Below, in pieces: positions 1 to 7,656 of a DNA stretch of 64,000 bases. The stretch is taken from assembly GCA_003577165.1 (NCBI GenBank), contig QEUM01000007.1, forward strand, positions 62,001 through 126,000, given 5' to 3'. The stretch comes from Armatimonadota bacterium (lineage in GTDB: Bacteria > Armatimonadota > Fimbriimonadia > Fimbriimonadales > ATM1). The notes under the pieces were generated by a model. The model was not told where the DNA came from. It saw nothing but the letters and a program-made list of their open reading frames with translations, and did no database searches. How positions within the stretch are numbered: the first letter of the stretch is position 1; each line of letters begins with the position of its first letter. The translations under genes were made by a program, and so were the position numbers.

Positions 1-81
1 AACTCGAGTGTGCAGCACGCGAACCCTCTCATGACCAGCGTGGCCCGCGTCACACAATTCCGGCAAGAATCTGTAAAATAG
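1..81 (+). CDS. C-terminal end of an unidentified protein, cut by the window edge
   Basis: Frame 1 is open from the left edge to a TAG at 79-81 and would encode 26 residues ending in TQFRQESVK. The stop lies 6 nt before the ATG of the nucleotidyltransferase gene, which fits an operon. In type I restriction loci this position could belong to hsdS or hsdM, but nothing in these 26 residues is diagnostic. The frame could also be open by chance. Confidence 0.35.
   Translation, partial: NSSVQHANPLMTSVARVTQFRQESVK
74..79 (+). promoter_or_regulatory. -10-like hexamer TAAAAT upstream of mntA
   Basis: TAAAAT ends 8 nt before the ATG at 88, the layout seen for leaderless genes elsewhere in the window. 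It overlaps the end of the upstream open frame and a weak GAGG lies closer to the ATG, so this case is less certain than the others. Confidence 0.3.
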
Positions 82-87
82 AGGTCC

Positions 88-390
88 ATGATCGAGTTGC
101 CCAGAGAGAAGATCGCCGAACTTTGCCGCAAGTACGCGGTGAAGCGCCTGTGGGTCTTCGGCTCCGCGGTGAGCGGCAAGTTTGCCCTTGAAACGAGCGA
201 TGTGGACTTCGTCGTCGAGTTCTTGCCCCCGCCACCAGGCCTTAGCCTGCCCGCACAATACTTCGACTTTTGGGAAGATCTTAGAGCCTTGCTCAAGCGT
301 GAAGTGGACTTAGTTGAACGTTGCGCCATCAAGAACCCATACTTCAAGCGAAACATTGAGGAGCAGGAGGTACTGCTCTTTGCTGCCTGA
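88..390 (+). CDS. mntA: MNT-family nucleotidyltransferase antitoxin
   Basis: This 100-residue protein has the minimal nucleotidyltransferase signature: a GSAVSG loop near residue 26 followed by SDVDFVVEF near residue 37 (the two metal-binding Asp) and a third acidic site, EVDLVE, near residue 72. In known MntA/HepT pairs the MNT protein neutralises the HEPN RNase by adding AMP to it. The next gene encodes that HEPN partner and overlaps this one by 11 nt, so the two are translationally coupled. Length is typical. The pair sits directly upstream of hsdR, inside a type I restriction locus. Confidence 0.85.
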   Translation: MIELPREKIAELCRKYAVKRLWVFGSAVSGKFALETSDVDFVVEFLPPPPGLSLPAQYFDFWEDLRALLKREVDLVERCAIKNPYFKRNIEEQEVLLFAA

Positions 391-724
391 AGCAAAGAAG
401 TTGGTTCTCGACGCGCTGCAGGCAGCGGAGGCCGTGAATCAATTCATCGAGGGCAAGACCGAAGCCGACTACTTGTCGGATCTGTTTCTTCGTTCAGCGG
501 TAGAGAGGCAACTGTTCGTCGTTGGAGAAGCAATCACACAATTACGGCAGGTAGACCGCGATCTGTTCAATGCCCTTGCAGAGTCTCGAAGGCTCGTCGG
601 CTTCAGAAACCTTCTCGCTCACGGGTATGGAAGTGTGGACGATAGACGTGTCTGGGCATTGATACACGAAGAGTTGCCGACCACGGTTGAGCAACTGCAG
701 CATCTTATGAAGGGGCCGGATTGA
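380..724 (+). CDS. hepT: HEPN-domain toxin RNase (DUF86)
   Basis: I chose the TTG at 380. An AGGAGG at 365-370 sits 9 nt upstream, and the product then begins MLPEAKKLVLDAL like other DUF86 proteins. An ATG at 314 in the same frame lies wholly inside mntA and adds a non-family extension. The 114-residue product is helical and carries the HEPN RNase motif R-x4-H as RNLLAH near residue 79, followed by YGSVDD. This motif is the catalytic centre of HepT ribonucleases. The stop overlaps the hsdR start (TGATG), so mntA, hepT and hsdR form one transcription unit. Confidence 0.8.
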   Translation: MLPEAKKLVLDALQAAEAVNQFIEGKTEADYLSDLFLRSAVERQLFVVGEAITQLRQVDRDLFNALAESRRLVGFRNLLAHGYGSVDDRRVWALIHEELPTTVEQLQHLMKGPD

Positions 725-3615
725 TGCCAATCGGCTCGGAAGGCGGCTCGGTTCAACGCCCTTTCATAGAGTACGCGCAAGAGGTCGGGTGGACGTATCT
801 CGAGCCCGCCAAGGCGTCTGAACTTCGGTGCGGCGAGAACGGCCTGCTTCTTTACGAAATCTTCAAGCAGCAGGCTTGCGCGATGAATCCCGGTTGGCTT
901 ACCGACGAAATGGCGGAGAACTTGGCCGCGCGGCTCGAGCGGGTACGCCCGAACATTGAAGGCAACCAGGACGCGTGGCTCTATCTTCGTGGACAGAAGA
1001 CCATGTTCGATCCCGACGCGAAGAGGGAGCGAAACGTCACGCTGCTGGACGTGTACGACCCGAGCAACAACGTGTTTCACATCACTCAGGAACTTCGATT
1101 CGACAACGGAGGGGGCCAGCCGAACCGGTTCGACATCACGCTCTTCGTCAACGGCATTCCGGTTCTCTTAACCGAAGCGAAAGCGCCACACGTTCAGGAC
1201 GCAATGAGCATGGCGCTCGACCAGATAGAGCGCTATCATCGCGAATCGCCCGAATTCGTCGCGTTGACCCAGGTTTATGCGGCGACTCATCTCATCCGAT
1301 TCTTATATGGCCCCACGTGGAACCTCTCGGCGAGGGCGCGGCTGAACTGGAAGGACGAGACCGCTGGAGACTACGAGACGCTCGTCAAGCACTTCCTCGC
1401 GCCACCGAGAACAGTTCGTGTGCTTAACGACTACGTGAAGTTCGTAAGGAAAGAGGACGAACTGTCAAAGATCGTCCTCGCGCCGCACCAAATGCGGGCA
1501 GCGGAGAGAAGCATCGGCCGTGCGCGCGAGCAGAAGACTCGTGGTCTTATCTGGCATACGCAAGGCTCCGGCAAGACCCATACCATGATGGTGATAGCCA
1601 AGCGGCTCACAGAGGAGCCCGCTTTCGAAAACCCCACCGTGCTCCTCATCGTGGACCGCCTGGAATTGCTCGATCAACTTTCTAAGAACTTAGACGCCAT
1701 AGGTTGTTTTTACAAGATCGGGGAGGGCATTAGGCATTTGCAGGGGATGTTGGAGTCAGACGAGCGCGGCATCATCCTTACAATGATCCATCGCTTCGAT
1801 GAGATGCCGGCTAACATGAGTGCGCGTAGCAACATTGTCGTCCTCATAGATGAAGCACACCGCACGATGGGCGGAACCTTGGGCAGTTACCTGATGGGAG
1901 CGTTTCCCAACGCTACATTTCTCGGCTTCACCGGCACGCCCATAGACAAAACCGCATACGGAAAGGGCACGTTCAAAACCTTCGGCACAGACGACGAGAA
2001 GGGATATCTCGACAAATACAGCATTCGCGAGTCCATTGAAGACGGTACGACGGTTCCACTACACTACACGCTGGCGCCCAACGATTTGCGAGTGGACCGT
2101 GAAACCCTCGAACGCGAGTTCCTGGACATGGTCGTCATCCAGGGGGTCGCGGTCGACATGCAGCAGATAGACCGCGTACTGGAAAGAGCCGTAACGCTGC
2201 GCACGATGTTGAAGAAGCCGGAGCGTATCGAGAGAGTCGCGGCGTTCGTTGGGGAGCACTTCACGTTGAACGTGGATCCAATGGGCTACAAAGCGTTCCT
2301 GGTCGCCGTGGATCGGGAAGCGTGCGCCCATTATAAGGTCGCGCTTGACGAGCACCTGCCGAGCGAGTGGTCGGAGGTAGTGTATAGCGACTCGAACAGC
2401 GATTCGGAACTGATGAAGCGTTTCCATATTTCGGAAGAGCGCGAGAAGCAGATTCGGAAGGAATTTCGCAAGCCCGACGCGTTGCCGAAGATTCTCATCG
2501 TTACCGAGAAACTCTTGACGGGGTACGACGCAGAGATTCTCTATTGTATGTATCTGGATAAGCCAATGCGCGACCACGTGCTCCTGCAAACCATCGCGCG
2601 CATCAATCGGCCCTTTGTGGATGAGCATAAACGCAAAACGTGTGGGCTGGTGCTCGACTTCGTCGGCATATTCGAAAACTTGGAGAAAGCCCTCGCCTTC
2701 GACTCTGCGGACGTCAGCGGAGTCATAGACGACATCGGCGTTCTGGAAGAGCTCTTCGCTTCCGAAATGCAATTGGGCCGTGACCGATACCTTTCTCTAT
2801 GCGCCGGACTCAAAGGCGACAAGGAAGTGGAAGCAATCCTTGATTACTTTCTCGACGAAGATAACCGTACCGAGTTCTACCAATACATCTACCGATTGCA
2901 GGATGTCTTCGAGATTCTCGCGCCTTCTGCGTTTCTTCGGCCGTTCCTTGCGGAATACGATGAGTTGATTCGTGTCTATCTCATTGTTAAGGAAGCCTAT
3001 GATCCCGGAACGCCGACCGACAGGGAACTTCTACGAAAGACCATTGACCTTGTTCACAAGCACACCGAAGCAGGGGAGATTAGCCCTCCGCTGGAGGTCG
3101 TGCCACTGGATGAGAACGCCCTTGACCAACTGTCAGGGAGTTCGAAGCCCGACATCATCAAGGTCTTCAACTTAGTCAAGACCATAGAAGAGGAAGTTCG
3201 ATTACACGAAGCGACCGAGCCCTATCTTGGCTCGATCGGCGAACTGGCACAAGTAGTCGTGGAGCGGTTCCAGCAGCGCCAAATCGAAACTGAGGAAGCG
3301 CTGAAACAGCTTCGCGAACTCTTCCGCGACATCATGCGCGCGCGCAAAGCGAGCAAGGAAGAAGGCTTGGGCAGGCTCGCATTTGCGGTGTTCTGGGAGC
3401 TGCAGCGGCTGGGGATTCCAACAGCCAAGGATTTGGCACTGAATGTGGATAAAGTCTTCCAGGAATCCCCACACTGGCGCACCAGTACGGCGCAATATCA
3501 ACAGGCGCGCACACGACTCTACGCTATGCTATTGCAAGGTGGACTCAAGACTGACGAAGTGAAAACCGTAGTGGACCAAATAATCCGCGTGGGAGAGCGG
3601 GCAACCGATGCATGA
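724..3615 (+). CDS. hsdR: Type I restriction enzyme, R subunit (HsdR)
   Basis: This 963-residue motor-nuclease subunit of a type I restriction enzyme pumps DNA by ATP hydrolysis and cuts it at a distance. An N-terminal PD-(D/E)XK nuclease is visible (FDITLF near 138, TEAK near 152). It is followed by SF2 helicase motifs: TQGSGKT (Walker A) near 280, LIDEAH near 375, FTGTP near 402, and QTIARINR near 625. The C-terminal part is helical, as expected for the region that docks on HsdM. ATG at 724 overlaps the hepT stop by one base; the TTG at 721 is an alternative. hsdM and hsdS are not in the window and are presumably to the left. Confidence 0.93.
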   Translation: MPIGSEGGSVQRPFIEYAQEVGWTYLEPAKASELRCGENGLLLYEIFKQQACAMNPGWLTDEMAENLAARLERVRPNIEGNQDAWLYLRGQKTMFDPDAKRERNVTLLDVYDPSNNVFHITQELRFDNGGGQPNRFDITLFVNGIPVLLTEAKAPHVQDAMSMALDQIERYHRESPEFVALTQVYAATHLIRFLYGPTWNLSARARLNWKDETAGDYETLVKHFLAPPRTVRVLNDYVKFVRKEDELSKIVLAPHQMRAAERSIGRAREQKTRGLIWHTQGSGKTHTMMVIAKRLTEEPAFENPTVLLIVDRLELLDQLSKNLDAIGCFYKIGEGIRHLQGMLESDERGIILTMIHRFDEMPANMSARSNIVVLIDEAHRTMGGTLGSYLMGAFPNATFLGFTGTPIDKTAYGKGTFKTFGTDDEKGYLDKYSIRESIEDGTTVPLHYTLAPNDLRVDRETLEREFLDMVVIQGVAVDMQQIDRVLERAVTLRTMLKKPERIERVAAFVGEHFTLNVDPMGYKAFLVAVDREACAHYKVALDEHLPSEWSEVVYSDSNSDSELMKRFHISEEREKQIRKEFRKPDALPKILIVTEKLLTGYDAEILYCMYLDKPMRDHVLLQTIARINRPFVDEHKRKTCGLVLDFVGIFENLEKALAFDSADVSGVIDDIGVLEELFASEMQLGRDRYLSLCAGLKGDKEVEAILDYFLDEDNRTEFYQYIYRLQDVFEILAPSAFLRPFLAEYDELIRVYLIVKEAYDPGTPTDRELLRKTIDLVHKHTEAGEISPPLEVVPLDENALDQLSGSSKPDIIKVFNLVKTIEEEVRLHEATEPYLGSIGELAQVVVERFQQRQIETEEALKQLRELFRDIMRARKASKEEGLGRLAFAVFWELQRLGIPTAKDLALNVDKVFQESPHWRTSTAQYQQARTRLYAMLLQGGLKTDEVKTVVDQIIRVGERATDA

Positions 3616-3934
3616 GGTGAGGCCGCCACTCGAGGAAATCGTTCCGAAGGCAATCTTCAGGTCGGAAGTTGCAGCCTGGGCCAACCGAATCGGAGTTGAG
3701 TTTCGCGAAATCCATATCCGGCCGATGAGAAATAAGTGGGCAAGTTGTTCGACCAACGGTCGCTTATCTTTCGATATCGCTCTGCTTTCGCAGCCTGCAC
3801 GCGTGCGAACAGAGACCATCGTGCACGAATTGCTTCACCTCAAGGTCCCCAACCACGGCAAACTGTTCAAGGCGCTTCTGCGTGGTCATTTGCGAAGGGG
3901 TAGTCCGTACTCTGGCTCCGACTGGAGCCCTTAG
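3608..3934 (+). CDS. Small M48/YgjP-type zinc metallopeptidase of a type I restriction locus
   Basis: The 108-residue protein carries HELLHLKVPNHGKLF near residue 75, in which HExxH is the zinc-binding and catalytic motif. It is preceded by the family-typical stretch REIHIRPMRNKWASCS. Short peptidases of this type are commonly encoded next to hsdR; their target is not established. The ATG lies 8 nt inside the end of hsdR, so expression is coupled. The protein appears complete up to the helix after the second zinc region. The last ten residues (YSGSDWSP) look unlike the family and may reflect a junction with the following ORF. Confidence 0.75.
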   Translation: MHEVRPPLEEIVPKAIFRSEVAAWANRIGVEFREIHIRPMRNKWASCSTNGRLSFDIALLSQPARVRTETIVHELLHLKVPNHGKLFKALLRGHLRRGSPYSGSDWSP

Positions 3935-4169
3935 CTCCGGAGCAGCCGACTTGGCTTGTGATCCGGTTTCTTGGGGCAACGGGCAGGCGCAAGGGATGCG
4001 GAATTGCCCGGACTTCCTGGTGGAGTATTCGGATGGCAGAAGGGCACTCATCGAAGTGAAGGACCCCAGCCGGATTGATTCGGACGACGTGAAGCGAAAA
4101 CGGAAGGCGACTGAAATGTGGTGCAAGAAAGGGGGAGTGGAATACGTGATTGCCACTATAGGCTCGTAG
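3882..4169 (+). CDS. Short PD-(D/E)XK (TnsA-like) nuclease protein, possibly a remnant
   Basis: The 95-residue frame overlaps the end of the peptidase gene. Its first ~38 residues are unconvincing, so the ATG at 3996 (after AAGGG) may be the true start. From there CPDFLVEYSDGRRALIEVKD gives the PD...D...EVK pattern of a PD-(D/E)XK nuclease. It continues with a Lys/Arg-rich helix and WCKKGGVEYVIAT, as in TnsA N-terminal-type endonucleases. At 57-95 residues it is far shorter than full TnsA, so it may be a stand-alone nuclease fold or a decayed gene. No Tn7 genes are adjacent. Confidence 0.45.
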   Translation: MVICEGVVRTLAPTGALSSGAADLACDPVSWGNGQAQGMRNCPDFLVEYSDGRRALIEVKDPSRIDSDDVKRKRKATEMWCKKGGVEYVIATIGS

Positions 4170-4456
4170 AGTGCATCCAGGCTGACTGGTCCACTCCCGC
4201 AACCCCCCTCCCCCAGTCGCTCCGCGGCCCGGGGGAGGAACGAGTCGCCGGGGGGCGTGCGGGGCGTCGGAGGCTGTCTTGCGGCGGGTCATGCCTCTTA
4301 GGCCATCTCAGCCGGGATCGTCAAGGCACGGAGGCGGTCTTTCGATGGGGTAGGGAGAGGGGACTTTCGGGGTGAGGTACAAATTATTGGGCGGGGGCTG
4401 CCCGACCGCAGAACTGGCGACAGTACCTTTGGAGACTACATCGAAGGAGGAAAGGA

Positions 4457-4798
4457 ATGCCGTTTAGTTTGACCGGCTTGCGAGACTTGTTCCTTGGCAT
4501 GAGATCCACTTGGGGAAACAAAGTGGACGGTCCCATGCTATGGGGATACTTCTTTCTCGATCCCAGCAAAGAGAAATTGGGAAGGCTTGCTGATCATCTT
4601 GTCGCCCAAGGCTATCGGGTTGTTCGACTGGAGGATACGGACAGCGAAGACGGTGACGCAATTCTACATGTGGAGAAAGTCGAGGTGCACACACCGCTCA
4701 CGCTTTCGAAGCGCAATGAAGAACTCGAAGCGCTGGCGAATCGATTCGGCGTCGAATCTTACGACGGGATGGACTGTGGGCTAGTTCCTGAGGGCTGA
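4457..4798 (+). CDS. RraB-like regulator of ribonuclease E (domain family)
   Basis: A strong GAAGGAGG lies 9 nt upstream of the ATG. The 113-residue acidic protein matches the RraB fold pattern: a helix DPSKEKLGRLADHLVAQGY, a strand RVVRLED, EKVEVHTPLTL, a second helix NEELEALANRFG, and the ending YDGMDCGLV that mirrors YDGWET in RraB. RraB binds RNase E and inhibits mRNA decay in enterobacteria. Whether RNase E is the partner here is unknown. It stands alone, 290 nt after the nuclease ORF. Confidence 0.65.
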   Translation: MPFSLTGLRDLFLGMRSTWGNKVDGPMLWGYFFLDPSKEKLGRLADHLVAQGYRVVRLEDTDSEDGDAILHVEKVEVHTPLTLSKRNEELEALANRFGVESYDGMDCGLVPEG

Positions 4799-5030
4799 CT
4801 TCACCGTCCCTGCGACAAAGGGTGAGGCATGAATGTGAGGCGTTGCGGGGGGGTGGCATCCTTCCCTTCACTTTGCCGCCGTCCGCGCACGCATAAACCG
4901 ACCTCAGCCTGGGCGCTAAGGTGCGTTCTGCGGGCAACGAGGCACAGCGAGATCGCGCGCCGGGGAGCTAAGAGGACCGTGACTCACCCGACGGGACAAG
5001 GTTGCGCAGCTTCGGCAGGGGACTGAGGGC

Positions 5031-5651
5031 TTAAGATTCCACCAGGGCTTTCAGGCGGTTGAGGGCGTCGGTCCAGGCGTTGCGCAGGCCGTCGGCCTCG
5101 GCGCGCGTTTGGATGCGCGAGGTCATGACGTTCATCAGCGTCTTGCCTTTGTTGTCCTGGAACTGCACGTCGAGTGTCATGGGCGCGCTCGCGCCAGGGT
5201 GCTCCCAGGTCATGCGGAGGTCCTTGTTTGGGCGGACGCGCGAGAACGCGCCTTTGCAGCCGCATCCGCATGACAACTGCCCGCCCTCCTTCGCGTCCTG
5301 CTTTCCGCTCGCGCAGAAGAACGAAGCGAATCCCTTGGAGTCGGTCCAGGCGGCGTAGGTCTTTTCGACCGGCGCGGCGATGGTCTTCGTGCAGCAGATC
5401 GTGTAGCCCTCCGGGAGGCCGTCCTTCTTGGTGATGCCTTTGTGCTTTTCGTATTCGACGGCGAGGGTGGTGGGCCACCAGACGTCGGTGCCGGGGATGG
5501 AAGAGTAGAGGTGGTTGACGGATTCGCGGCGTCCCTTGTCGAGGGCTCCGAAGGCGTCGAGTTCCGCGAACCACTGGGCGATGGTCTTGCCGGTGGCCTC
5601 CTTGCAGGCGGCGTCTTCGAGGGGATGATCGGGCCGGTTGGCGACTTGCAT
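5031..5651 (-). CDS. SRPBCC/AHSA1-like protein with an N-terminal DUF4287-like segment
   Basis: The 206-residue protein starts at ATG 5651; a longer frame upstream overlaps the divergent vapB gene and its leader. Residues ~16-75 (GKTIAQWFAELDAFG ... VNHLYSSIPGTDVWWPTTLAVEYE) resemble DUF4287. Residues ~90-206 form an AHSA1/START-like half-barrel (TKTIAAPVEKTYAAWTD ... MTWEHPG). A CGCGC cluster lies near residue 132. Such proteins bind hydrophobic ligands or assist Hsp90 in eukaryotes; no specific role can be given. A CATAAT box 7 nt before the ATG suggests a leaderless transcript. Confidence 0.7.
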   Translation of the reverse strand: MQVANRPDHPLEDAACKEATGKTIAQWFAELDAFGALDKGRRESVNHLYSSIPGTDVWWPTTLAVEYEKHKGITKKDGLPEGYTICCTKTIAAPVEKTYAAWTDSKGFASFFCASGKQDAKEGGQLSCGCGCKGAFSRVRPNKDLRMTWEHPGASAPMTLDVQFQDNKGKTLMNVMTSRIQTRAEADGLRNAWTDALNRLKALVES

Positions 5652-5658
5652 GGGGCGG

Positions 5659-5664
5659 ATTATG
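5659..5664 (-). promoter_or_regulatory. -10 box CATAAT for a leaderless start (SRPBCC gene)
   Basis: CATAAT ends 7 nt before the ATG at 5651 and no Shine-Dalgarno sequence intervenes. It lies back to back with the vapB promoter at 5693-5698. Confidence 0.5.
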
Positions 5665-5692
5665 GACGGTGGGGGCGAACTGGCCTCGGAAG

Positions 5693-5698
5693 TACAAT
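5693..5698 (+). promoter_or_regulatory. -10 box TACAAT for a leaderless start (vapB)
   Basis: TACAAT ends 7 nt before the GTG at 5706, so transcription would begin at or next to the start codon. No clear -35 is visible. Confidence 0.5.
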
Positions 5699-5705
5699 AT
5701 GGGGC

Positions 5706-5963
5706 GTGGATCTGCACGTGAACCTCTCCAAAGAGACACAGGCTCGCCTCCGAGCGCGGGCTGAAGAACTCGGGCTGAAGGTCGAGGAGTACGCGGCAGA
5801 ACTCCTCGAAAGGTCAGCCAGAATGCCGGCTCGTACGATCACTGGCGCGGAGGCGGTTGCGGTCTGGAAGCGGGAGGGAGTCATCGGCAGTCGTGGGGAC
5901 ATCACGGATTCGGTAGCGCATGCCCGCCGTCTGCGCCGGAAAGCTGAGCGCAGGAGGGCCTGA
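5706..5963 (+). CDS. vapB: VapB-type antitoxin
   Basis: GTG 5706 is the start. The same frame is open further upstream, but that part runs through the divergent gene and its promoter. The 85-residue protein begins DLHVNLSKETQARLRARA and continues EELGLKVEEYAAELLER, the strand-helix-helix shape of ribbon-helix-helix antitoxins. Its basic tail (RRLRRKAERRR) would contact toxin or DNA. It is 2 nt upstream of a PIN-domain gene, the classic vapBC order, and these antitoxins usually repress their own promoter. Confidence 0.7.
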   Translation: MDLHVNLSKETQARLRARAEELGLKVEEYAAELLERSARMPARTITGAEAVAVWKREGVIGSRGDITDSVAHARRLRRKAERRRA

Positions 5964-5965
5964 GA

Positions 5966-6208
5966 TTGCGAATCGTCGACACGGATGTCCTGATCGACAT
6001 TCAGCGGGGTTCGGAGTCGGCGGTTGCGTGGGTGTCCGCGCTTGACGGATGTACAGAGGTCGGCGCAACGTTGCCTGTTGTGGGTTGCACGAAGTGTGTC
6101 CTGCAGCAGCGTAGTGTCCTCGAGGTCGTGACCGATCGCCAATCGCGGCTAGGACCCTGGGCAACCTCGTGGGAAGTGAGCACTCGCCTGCCCAAGGTCG
6201 TACTGTGA
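5966..6208 (+). pseudogene. vapC: VapC-type PIN-domain toxin, truncated
   Basis: TTG 5966 follows AGGAGGG with an 8-nt gap. The first 30 residues (MRIVDTDVLIDIQRG ... AVAWVSAL) are a clear PIN-domain N terminus with the first catalytic Asp in VDTDVLID. After about residue 38 the sequence loses all similarity to PIN domains and the frame stops at 80 residues, against the usual ~130. The later catalytic acids are missing, so the nuclease is probably dead. I did not find the missing part in another frame. Confidence 0.6.
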
Positions 6209-6233
6209 CCCAGTCACGCGTGCTTCATCCGGG

Positions 6234-6239
6234 TAGTCT
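6234..6239 (+). promoter_or_regulatory. -10-like TAGTCT for a leaderless start (methyltransferase)
   Basis: TAGTCT ends 6 nt before the GTG at 6246 and there is no ribosome binding site between them. Confidence 0.4.
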
Positions 6240-6245
6240 GGCTGA

Positions 6246-7652
6246 GTGTCACAAAGGCACGAGGAGGATAGAGCCAACACGATGCGGAGTAGTTCTGGTC
6301 GCACGAGTAAGCCGTCGAACGCCAGCGAAGGAATGACCCTCAGGCTGTTCGAAGAGCCTGAGAGCGATTCCGAGACCCAAGGCCACGGCCGAAACGGGTC
6401 AGCGAACGGCGACCAGGCGGGGGCGGAATCATCGGTCGCTACGCTGAACGGATCGACCTACAGTCCAGAGTACTGCGGACCTCCGTTCGTTGAATTTGAC
6501 ACCGTTACCGCTGATACATGCCTCCAGGAGCTGAACCTCAACTGGCGAGAGCGCGACTTGCCAGAGCGGCAAAGGACCAAGCATGTCCACCGCTTGCACC
6601 CGTATCTTGGCAAGTTCATTCCTCAGTTGGTCGAGATTTTCTTGCGGAAGTATTTCTCGCCCGGGATGATAGTTGCGGACCCCTTCGCCGGTTCTGGCAC
6701 TACGCTAGTGCAGGCAAATGAGCTTGGAATCCGTTCGATCGGATACGACATTTCCGCATTCAATGTTCTATTGATGAACGCCAAGACGGCGAGTTGCGAT
6801 CCGACCGTGCTGAGACAAGAGGTACATGATGCACTTGCGAGGACACGATCGCTGTTGCAGGAAGGTGATGCATTACCCATCTTTGAAGAGACGCCGCATG
6901 AGACGGAGGAACCAGACAGCGAGTACCTGCGCAGATGGTTCGCACCCGAGGCGCTGCGGGAGCTTATCGCCTTCCGACATGTAATTTGCACGCAGCGATA
7001 TTCGTGCGAAGATGTCCTCAAGATACTGCTTTCACGGTCGGCTCGATCCGCACGATTGACGACCCACTTCGACCTTGACTTCCCGAGGGAGCCTGTAACG
7101 GAGCCGTACTTTTGTTACAAGCATCGGCGGATCTGCGAGCCCACGAGGGATGCCTTTAAGTTCTTGATCCGTTACTCCCAAGACACGATCAAGCGAGTTG
7201 CTGAGTTTCAGAAGTTTCGCACCGATGCGTCGTTGAAAATCATCCATGGTGACAGCAGACAGGAAGACATCCCAAAGATCGACGGAGTCTTCACGAGCCC
7301 CCCGTACGTGGGATTGATCGACTACCACGAGCAGCATGCGTATGCTTATCATCTGTTTGGGTTAAAAGACAGAAGGTCGGAGGAAATAGGAGCCGCAGTT
7401 GCCGGTTCAAGTCTGAAGGCGCGGCAACAGTACATGGAGGACATTGCCGCAGTACTTGGTCGATTCCTAGACCGAATGCCAAAGGGGGGGCCGCTAATCA
7501 TAGTTGCGGGCGACAAGCACAATCTTTATCCGAGAATCGCTCAAATGCTCAATGTTCACGTCGAGGGTGTAGTCGAGCGACACGTAAACCGAAGGACGGG
7601 ACGCCGCAGCACGCCTTTCTTCGAGTCGGTCTTCGTGTGGCGGAAGAGGTAG
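6246..7652 (+). CDS. DNA methyltransferase of a TdeIII-type restriction-modification system
   Basis: The 468-residue protein carries the AdoMet loop VADPFAGSGTTLVQA near residue 138 and the catalytic TSPPY near residue 350, so the AdoMet motif comes first. The TSPPY form is usual for N4-cytosine methyltransferases, though N6-adenine is possible. The segment HRLHPYLGKFIPQLVEIFL before the AdoMet loop is typical of this subfamily. The first ~80 residues are low-complexity, and one of the later Met codons could be the true start. The partner endonuclease gene begins 4 nt downstream, so both are cotranscribed. The methylase protects host sites from that enzyme. Confidence 0.88.
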   Translation: MSQRHEEDRANTMRSSSGRTSKPSNASEGMTLRLFEEPESDSETQGHGRNGSANGDQAGAESSVATLNGSTYSPEYCGPPFVEFDTVTADTCLQELNLNWRERDLPERQRTKHVHRLHPYLGKFIPQLVEIFLRKYFSPGMIVADPFAGSGTTLVQANELGIRSIGYDISAFNVLLMNAKTASCDPTVLRQEVHDALARTRSLLQEGDALPIFEETPHETEEPDSEYLRRWFAPEALRELIAFRHVICTQRYSCEDVLKILLSRSARSARLTTHFDLDFPREPVTEPYFCYKHRRICEPTRDAFKFLIRYSQDTIKRVAEFQKFRTDASLKIIHGDSRQEDIPKIDGVFTSPPYVGLIDYHEQHAYAYHLFGLKDRRSEEIGAAVAGSSLKARQQYMEDIAAVLGRFLDRMPKGGPLIIVAGDKHNLYPRIAQMLNVHVEGVVERHVNRRTGRRSTPFFESVFVWRKR

Positions 7653-7656
7653 ACGG

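Noticed and set aside
2059-2772. 237-residue minus-strand frame inside hsdR
   Set aside because: It is antisense to well-conserved HsdR helicase motifs, has an Arg/His-rich composition and no ribosome binding site.
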